From contig JBOGDF010000191.1 of the NCBI GenBank assembly GCA_050701635.1, forward strand, positions 1 to 10,760: a DNA stretch of 10,760 nucleotides, given 5' to 3'. The position numbers and the translations under genes were made by a program. Each line of letters starts with the position of its first letter. The first letter of the stretch is position 1. The DNA is from WHSM01 sp050701635. Lineage in GTDB: Bacteria; Actinomycetota; Actinomycetes; Mycobacteriales; Micromonosporaceae. Under the pieces are notes generated by a model, which was given only the letters and a program-made list of their open reading frames with translations, had not been told where the DNA came from and did not search any database. Below are positions 6,810 through 10,760 of this stretch, one piece after another.

Positions 6810-9671
6810 TCAGTAGCGGTACGCCGTGGTCTGGCCGGTGGAGCGGCTCCACACGATGTAGCCGTGCTGGAAGTTCGACCGGGCGCCGCCGGAGACGGCG
6901 TACTCGTCGCTGGTCGGGTAACCCAGGTACGAGCGCTCCCACCCGAGCTGCGACCACCTGGTGCGGATCGAACCCGAGACGAAGTGCGCCCCGGTGGTAC
7001 GCGACCAGAAGATCGAGCCGCGCTGGAAGTGGTTGAACGACCCCGTACGCTCGGCGGTCATCCGCTCGTCCGAGGTCGGGTACCCGAGCCGGGACCGCTC
7101 CCAGCCGAGCTGCGACCACTTGGTACGGATCGCGCCCGACACGAAGTGCGCGTTGCTGGTACGTGACCAGAAGATCGAGCCGCGCTGGAAGTGGTTGAAC
7201 GACCCCGTACGCTCGGCGGTCATCCGCTCGTCGGAGGTCGGGTATCCGAGTCGGGAGCGTTCCCAGCCGAGCCCACCCCAGAGGGTCCGGATCGCGCCCG
7301 CCAGCTGGTAGGCGCCGGTGTCCGGGCTCCAGAACACCGAGCACCCCGCGGCGAAGTGGTTGTACGCCCCGATGCCGTCCACGGTCGCCACCTCGTCGGT
7401 GGTCGGCACCCCGCACCGGATATGCCCGCCGACCCGCAGGTACGCCGCCGTGACCGGGCCCACGACGTAGTGCACGCCGGCTGTGGGCGACCAGTACACC
7501 CGTCCCGTGGTGTACTCCCGCCACCGCACCATGGAGTCGCCCTGCTCGACGTTGACCGGCGTACCGACCCGGGCCTTGAGGGTCGTGTCGGTGGCGTACC
7601 GGCGGTCGATCGGGGTCAGGTACGTGGCGGTGATCGTCGTGTCGGCGTCCGGCACCGTCAGGTTGCGGACCCGGTCGGTGCCGCCGTCACCCCAGCGGTC
7701 GAAGGTGGCGACCACGTCGTACGCCGCCTCCGGCGCGATCAACGACAGCGGCGTGCCGACGGTGAACAGCCCGGAGCTGGTCTGCTCGTCGCCGATGGTG
7801 AAGTCGGCCGGGTAGTTGCTCTGGATCGTCACCCGGCGCTGCTTGGGATTGACCAGGAAGCTGCGTACGGCGGTCGCGCCGCGGCTGTCCACCGCGCTCG
7901 CGGTGACCTTCAACCGGCTGTCGCCCGGATGCCCGGTGAAGGTCATCTCGAACTGCCCGCCGCTCTGCTGCTCGCCGGGGTGGTCGTGGCAGTCGGACGC
8001 GGTGTAGCAGTGCACCACCACGGTCGACCACCGTACGGGCAGTGCCCCGTCCTCGGGGTCGGTGGCCTGCGCGGACGCGGTGACCACGTCGCCGACGGCG
8101 TACGTACGGCTCGGTTCGGGCTCGCCGACGGTCAACGCCGGGCCGTGGTTGGCCGGCCACACCGTCACGGTCTCGCTGCCGGTGGCCCCGAGCGGGTCGG
8201 TCACGGTGAGCGTGACGGTGAAGCTCTCCGGGCTCGCCGGATACGTGTGGCTGACCTGTGCACCGCTGCCGCTGCTGCCGTCGCCGAAGTCCCACTGGTA
8301 CGTCAGCGCGTCACCGTTGGGGTCGCTGGAGCCACCCGCGTCGAAGCTGACGGCGCGGGTCACCGGGTCGGTGGTGGAGCTGACCGCGGCGTTCGGTGCG
8401 GCGTTGCCGGGCGCGTACACCAGGCGGCGCAGTTTCCCGCTGTTGATGTCGGCGTAGACGATGTCCCCGCCGGCGGGCACGGTGCCGAACTTGACCGGTG
8501 CGCCGATCTCGTTGCCGAAGCCGTTGGTCTCCGGCGCGGTGGTGACCTGCCCCTGCTCGTTGAAGGCCATCGTCCACAGCCGCTCGCGTACGTAGTCGCC
8601 GAAGAAGTACCGCCCGCGGTACGCCTCCGGGTAGGACGTGCCGGTGTACACCAGCCCGCCGGTGATCGAAGCCCCGGCGCCGCTGTGCGGGTAGGCCCAG
8701 ATCGGGCTGGTCGTACTGACCCCGGCGCACTGCGGCAGATCCCGGTATCCGACGGTACGGCTGTTCGCCTCCCAGCACGGCCAGCCGTAGCTGTTGCCGG
8801 GGCGTACCAGGTCGATCTCCTCCCAGTAGCCGGAGCCGACGTCGGCCAGCACGGGCTGCCCCGTCGCCGGGTGCAGGCTGAACCGGAACGGGCTGCGGAA
8901 GCCGCTGGCGTACACCTTGCTGCGGATCGACTGCGGGTTCGCCGGGTCGTAGTACGGGTTCGCCGGCACCCCGGTGCCGTCCGGCCGTACGTGGAACAGC
9001 TTCCCGTGGCCGTCGGAGGTGTCGAGCGCCCGCAGCGCCAGCGGGTCGGTGTTGCGCCAGTCTGCACTGTCGCCGAAGCTGGCCCACACCGTGCCGTCCG
9101 GCGCCGCGACCACTCCGGTGGCGCCGTGCACGTTGCTGTCGGCCGAGGTCTCCACCAGCGTCAGCTCGTCGTCGAGCCCGACCGGGTCACCCGCCGCGTC
9201 GGTACGGATCGTCCACCGGCTCAGCCGCAGCAGGCCGTACGCCCCGGAGCCGGCGCCGGTGCTCGGCACGGTACGGCCGGTGTAGACGGTGCGGCTGGTC
9301 TGGTAGTCCGGCGCCACCGCGAGCCCGACCAGGCCGATGTCGCCGCGGGCGTTGGTGGGCAGGTCGGCGATGTGCCGGGGAGTGCCGGACGGCGACACCC
9401 ACGCCATCTTGCCGAGCTTGCCGATCACCAGCAGGCTCGAGTCCGGCAGGTATGCGAAGTCGGTGAGCAGGTCACCCGGGCCGGTCTCGGACGGCGGGGC
9501 GAGCCCGGTCGGGATGTCCCGCAGCACGAAGCCGGACGGCAGCACCGGTGCGGCCTCGGCCGGCAACAGTGGCAGCACCACCAGCCCGCCGACGATCGCG
9601 AGCGAGGCGACCCCGGCGACCCGCGCCCGGCGGCGCCGGAACAGCCGGCTCAACGTACCGCGAAAAGACAC
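6810..9671 (-). CDS. Secreted PQQ-type sugar dehydrogenase with PKD domain and C-terminal LGFP repeats
   Basis: A 953-residue exported protein. The signal peptide (1-40) has an arginine-rich n-region (RRRRAR) and AEA/AP cleavage. Residues about 44-420 form a glucose/sorbosone-dehydrogenase-like propeller: GDIGLVGLAVAPDY (110-123), NVHGATGVVAAPDG with H182 in the catalytic-His position, GFRSPFRF (257-264), NSYGWPCWE and GASITGGLVYTG. A PKD domain lies at about 425-505 (YQWDFGDG). An Ig-like stretch at 506-608 holds a Cys/His-rich loop (HCYTASDCHDH), and a further beta domain runs to about 690. About 695-953 are LGFP repeats of 54 residues (LGYPTSDE...GSFNHFQRGSIFWS), a module linked to cell-wall binding in actinobacteria. 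The GTG start has a strong GGGGAG site at 9677-9682. Substrate is unknown, and PQQ use is inferred from the family. It probably acts outside the cell, wall-attached. Confidence 0.88.
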   Translation of the reverse strand: MSFRGTLSRLFRRRRARVAGVASLAIVGGLVVLPLLPAEAAPVLPSGFVLRDIPTGLAPPSETGPGDLLTDFAYLPDSSLLVIGKLGKMAWVSPSGTPRHIADLPTNARGDIGLVGLAVAPDYQTSRTVYTGRTVPSTGAGSGAYGLLRLSRWTIRTDAAGDPVGLDDELTLVETSADSNVHGATGVVAAPDGTVWASFGDSADWRNTDPLALRALDTSDGHGKLFHVRPDGTGVPANPYYDPANPQSIRSKVYASGFRSPFRFSLHPATGQPVLADVGSGYWEEIDLVRPGNSYGWPCWEANSRTVGYRDLPQCAGVSTTSPIWAYPHSGAGASITGGLVYTGTSYPEAYRGRYFFGDYVRERLWTMAFNEQGQVTTAPETNGFGNEIGAPVKFGTVPAGGDIVYADINSGKLRRLVYAPGNAAPNAAVSSTTDPVTRAVSFDAGGSSDPNGDALTYQWDFGDGSSGSGAQVSHTYPASPESFTVTLTVTDPLGATGSETVTVWPANHGPALTVGEPEPSRTYAVGDVVTASAQATDPEDGALPVRWSTVVVHCYTASDCHDHPGEQQSGGQFEMTFTGHPGDSRLKVTASAVDSRGATAVRSFLVNPKQRRVTIQSNYPADFTIGDEQTSSGLFTVGTPLSLIAPEAAYDVVATFDRWGDGGTDRVRNLTVPDADTTITATYLTPIDRRYATDTTLKARVGTPVNVEQGDSMVRWREYTTGRVYWSPTAGVHYVVGPVTAAYLRVGGHIRCGVPTTDEVATVDGIGAYNHFAAGCSVFWSPDTGAYQLAGAIRTLWGGLGWERSRLGYPTSDERMTAERTGSFNHFQRGSIFWSRTSNAHFVSGAIRTKWSQLGWERSRLGYPTSDERMTAERTGSFNHFQRGSIFWSRTTGAHFVSGSIRTRWSQLGWERSYLGYPTSDEYAVSGGARSNFQHGYIVWSRSTGQTTAYRY
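6995..7246 (-). repeat. Near-identical 162-bp-period direct repeat within the LGFP-coding region
   Basis: Bases 7003-7070 and 7165-7232 are identical over 68 bp, including third codon positions, with similarity extending on both sides (about 6995-7084 against 7157-7246). The 162-bp period equals one 54-residue LGFP unit. Flanking LGFP units are clearly more diverged. This indicates a recent unit duplication or gene conversion rather than selection on protein sequence alone. Confidence 0.85.
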
Positions 9672-9942
9672 CCTGACTCCCCAGAGAGATTGCCGACGTA
9701 CGGCGAGCCGCCGGCCTGGTACGCGCAGCGGGCAGCACAGCGTCGCACCTGGGTCGGCCGCGCTCCATCGGCCGTGCGGCCAGTGTTTTCCGGGGACCTG
9801 TCAGCCTTGCCCGGTGCGCCGGGAAAGTGTCGGCATGCCGTCACAAGCGGGGCGTACTTGCCGGGTGTGCTGCGGAGCGACCAGTGCGCGGACCATTGTC
9901 GGCTCACCGGGGGCATATCAACATGACCTGAAGGGGTCGGCC
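9672..9942. promoter_or_regulatory. Divergent intergenic region between LGFP dehydrogenase and small secreted protein
   Basis: A 271-bp non-coding gap between divergent genes must hold promoters for both. It contains the two ribosome-binding sites (GGGGAG reverse at 9677-9682; AAGGGG forward at 9931-9936) and a small perfect hairpin, CCCGG-TGCG-CCGGG at 9810-9823, flanked by T- and A-rich bases. I could not identify convincing -35/-10 pairs on either strand. Regulator sites, for example for the AraC protein, could lie here. Confidence 0.45.
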
Positions 9943-10470
9943 ATGATCACTACCTATGCCCTCCGGCTCGGCACGGCGGCGCTCGCCGTCTCCATCCTCG
10001 GGGTTGCCCCGGCGCCCGCCGTCGCGGCACCGGCCTCGGAGCCGGTCGTGCAGGCCCGAATCGGCAACAACCTCGAGGGCGCCACCCTGATCACGAACGG
10101 ACGGCACGCCGGTCAGATCGCGGTGCTCGACGGCTTCGCGGTCCGTACGGTGTCGGTCAACGGGGCGCGTACGCAGCCGCAGACCTTGTTCAGTATCAAA
10201 CACATCGCGTGGCCCGCGTTCCCGTCGGGCATCGCGTACCTGTCGGGGGAGAAGACCTTCGCGTACATCGACCAGGCGTACGGATTCCCCGAGCCGCCGA
10301 ACGAGGAGCCCACGTTGCTCACCTACGACCCGGCGACCGGCGCGCTGCTGGCCACCAGCACGCCCGAGACGGGTTCTCTCTTCCAACCGCTGGTCTACCT
10401 CGCCGGGCCGGACGGCGGGTACGCGATAATCGACCCGAACAACAGCGAAATGGCGGTTTTCGCCGGCTGA
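9943..10470 (+). CDS. Small secreted protein resembling a beta-propeller fragment
   Basis: A 175-residue protein with a clear Sec signal peptide (MITTYALRLG, hydrophobic core, AVA/AP cleavage near residue 28) and a mature part of about 146 residues. The ATG at 9943 is chosen because AAGGGG lies 6 nt upstream and the signal peptide begins exactly there; the frame stays open further upstream only by chance. The mature sequence has repeating beta-strand patterns such as ITNGRHAGQIAVLDGF, GIAYLSGEKTFAYID, LLTYDPATGALLAT and YAIIDPNNSEMAVFAG, like blades of an NHL/YncE-type propeller. Two or three blades cannot close a propeller alone, so it may be truncated, may oligomerise, or may have another fold. 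No frame after the stop clearly continues it. It is not a recognised family. Its position, divergent to the LGFP dehydrogenase, may indicate shared regulation. Confidence 0.75.
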   Translation: MITTYALRLGTAALAVSILGVAPAPAVAAPASEPVVQARIGNNLEGATLITNGRHAGQIAVLDGFAVRTVSVNGARTQPQTLFSIKHIAWPAFPSGIAYLSGEKTFAYIDQAYGFPEPPNEEPTLLTYDPATGALLATSTPETGSLFQPLVYLAGPDGGYAIIDPNNSEMAVFAG

Positions 10471-10505
10471 CCGGGGCGGCGGGCATGCTCGCGGCGTACC
10501 CCCGG
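10471..10505 (+). terminator. Weak GC-rich stem-loop after the small secreted protein gene
   Basis: CCGGGG directly after the stop codon (10471-10476) can pair with CCCCGG (10500-10505), with a self-complementary GCATGC in the loop. There is no T-run, so intrinsic termination is uncertain, though actinobacterial terminators often lack one. Confidence 0.25.
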
Positions 10506-10550
10506 CGTAGCTGGGTAAACCAGGGGCATGGTGGACAAAGCGGGGGAGCG

Positions 10551-10760
10551 ATGTCCTCTGACGCGGTCGTGATCGGCGCCGGGCCTAACGGCCTGGTCGC
10601 GGCGAACCTGCTGGCCGACGCCGGCTGGGACGTCACCGTGCTGGAGGCGGCGGCGCTGCCCGGCGGCGCGGTGCGTTCCGCCGAGGTCACCGCGCCCGGC
10701 TACCTCTCCGACCTGTGCAGCGCGTTCTACCCGCTCGCCGCGGCGTCCCCGACCCTCGCC
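10551..10760 (+). CDS. FAD-dependent oxidoreductase, phytoene-dehydrogenase-like (3' end outside window)
   Basis: The first 70 codons of a flavoprotein that runs off the right edge. It opens with a Rossmann dinucleotide-binding fold: VVIGAGPNGLVAA with the GxGxxG motif at residues 9-14, followed by the strand VTVLE whose E32 should bind the adenosine ribose of FAD, then PGG (37-39), typical of the phytoene desaturase/COG1233 group (NAD(P)/FAD-dependent oxidoreductases, including many of unknown substrate). The N-terminal motifs do not tell carotenoid desaturases from the broader uncharacterised group, and no carotenoid gene is seen here. The ATG at 10551 is preceded by GGGGGAG at 10542-10548, unusually close (2 nt). 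The only nearby upstream ATG (10528) is in a different frame that stops quickly. Confidence 0.88.
   Translation, partial: MSSDAVVIGAGPNGLVAANLLADAGWDVTVLEAAALPGGAVRSAEVTAPGYLSDLCSAFYPLAAASPTLA

Noticed and set aside
7191..9926. A 911-codon open frame on the + strand opposite the LGFP dehydrogenase
   Set aside because: It is the mirror of a well-supported gene. Its product is Arg/Gly/Val-rich with no domain, an expected artefact of high-GC codon bias.
9337..9942. Upstream extension of the small secreted protein frame
   Set aside because: The extension overlaps the divergent dehydrogenase gene antisense; the signal peptide and ribosome-binding site place the start at 9943.
10319..10690. A 123-codon frame on the - strand over the right-hand genes
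   Set aside because: It overlaps two supported + strand genes antisense and has a low-complexity Ala/Pro/Arg product.

Overview
The window is about 10.8 kb of very GC-rich DNA with strong third-position G/C, GTG starts and few AT-rich gaps. The protein families (tandem CBM-FN3 secreted enzymes, LGFP repeats, large AraC regulators) point to a filamentous actinobacterium, plausibly Micromonosporaceae. That placement is inference from composition and domain style, not from a marker gene. No rRNA, tRNA, CRISPR array, transposase or integrase is visible, and it reads as ordinary chromosome.

Left part (1-3070, all + strand). A gene entering from the left edge has a Glu-Pro dipeptide tract encoded by a 12-bp tandem repeat, followed by a polytopic membrane domain. 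It is followed 1 bp later by a second polytopic membrane protein, so the two look co-transcribed; neither is recognised. Next come a DUF1877/YfbM-like protein and a class II (fuculose-phosphate-type, zinc) aldolase.

Middle part (3057-9671). This is the most coherent section: two different secreted PQQ-type soluble sugar dehydrogenases lie on either side of an AraC-family regulator. The first (+ strand) is signal peptide - CBM6/35-like x2 - FN3 x2 - dehydrogenase propeller. The second (- strand) is signal peptide - propeller - PKD - Ig-like segment - LGFP repeats. The first carries carbohydrate-binding modules and the second probable cell-wall-binding repeats, so one may work on polysaccharide and the other at the cell surface. 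The regulator gene ends 3 bp from the end of the first dehydrogenase gene, tail to tail. A TTGACA element, a 25-bp-spaced direct repeat and an imperfect palindrome lie just upstream of the first dehydrogenase gene and suggest regulated expression.

Right part (9672-10760). A 271-bp divergent intergenic region is followed by a small exported protein that looks like a fragment of a beta-propeller, and then by the first 70 codons of an FAD-dependent phytoene-dehydrogenase-like oxidoreductase that runs off the edge.

I do not see a clearly new system. The best candidates for a second look are the paired sugar dehydrogenases with their regulator, the control region at 3057-3157, the recently duplicated LGFP repeat and the short propeller-like secreted protein.
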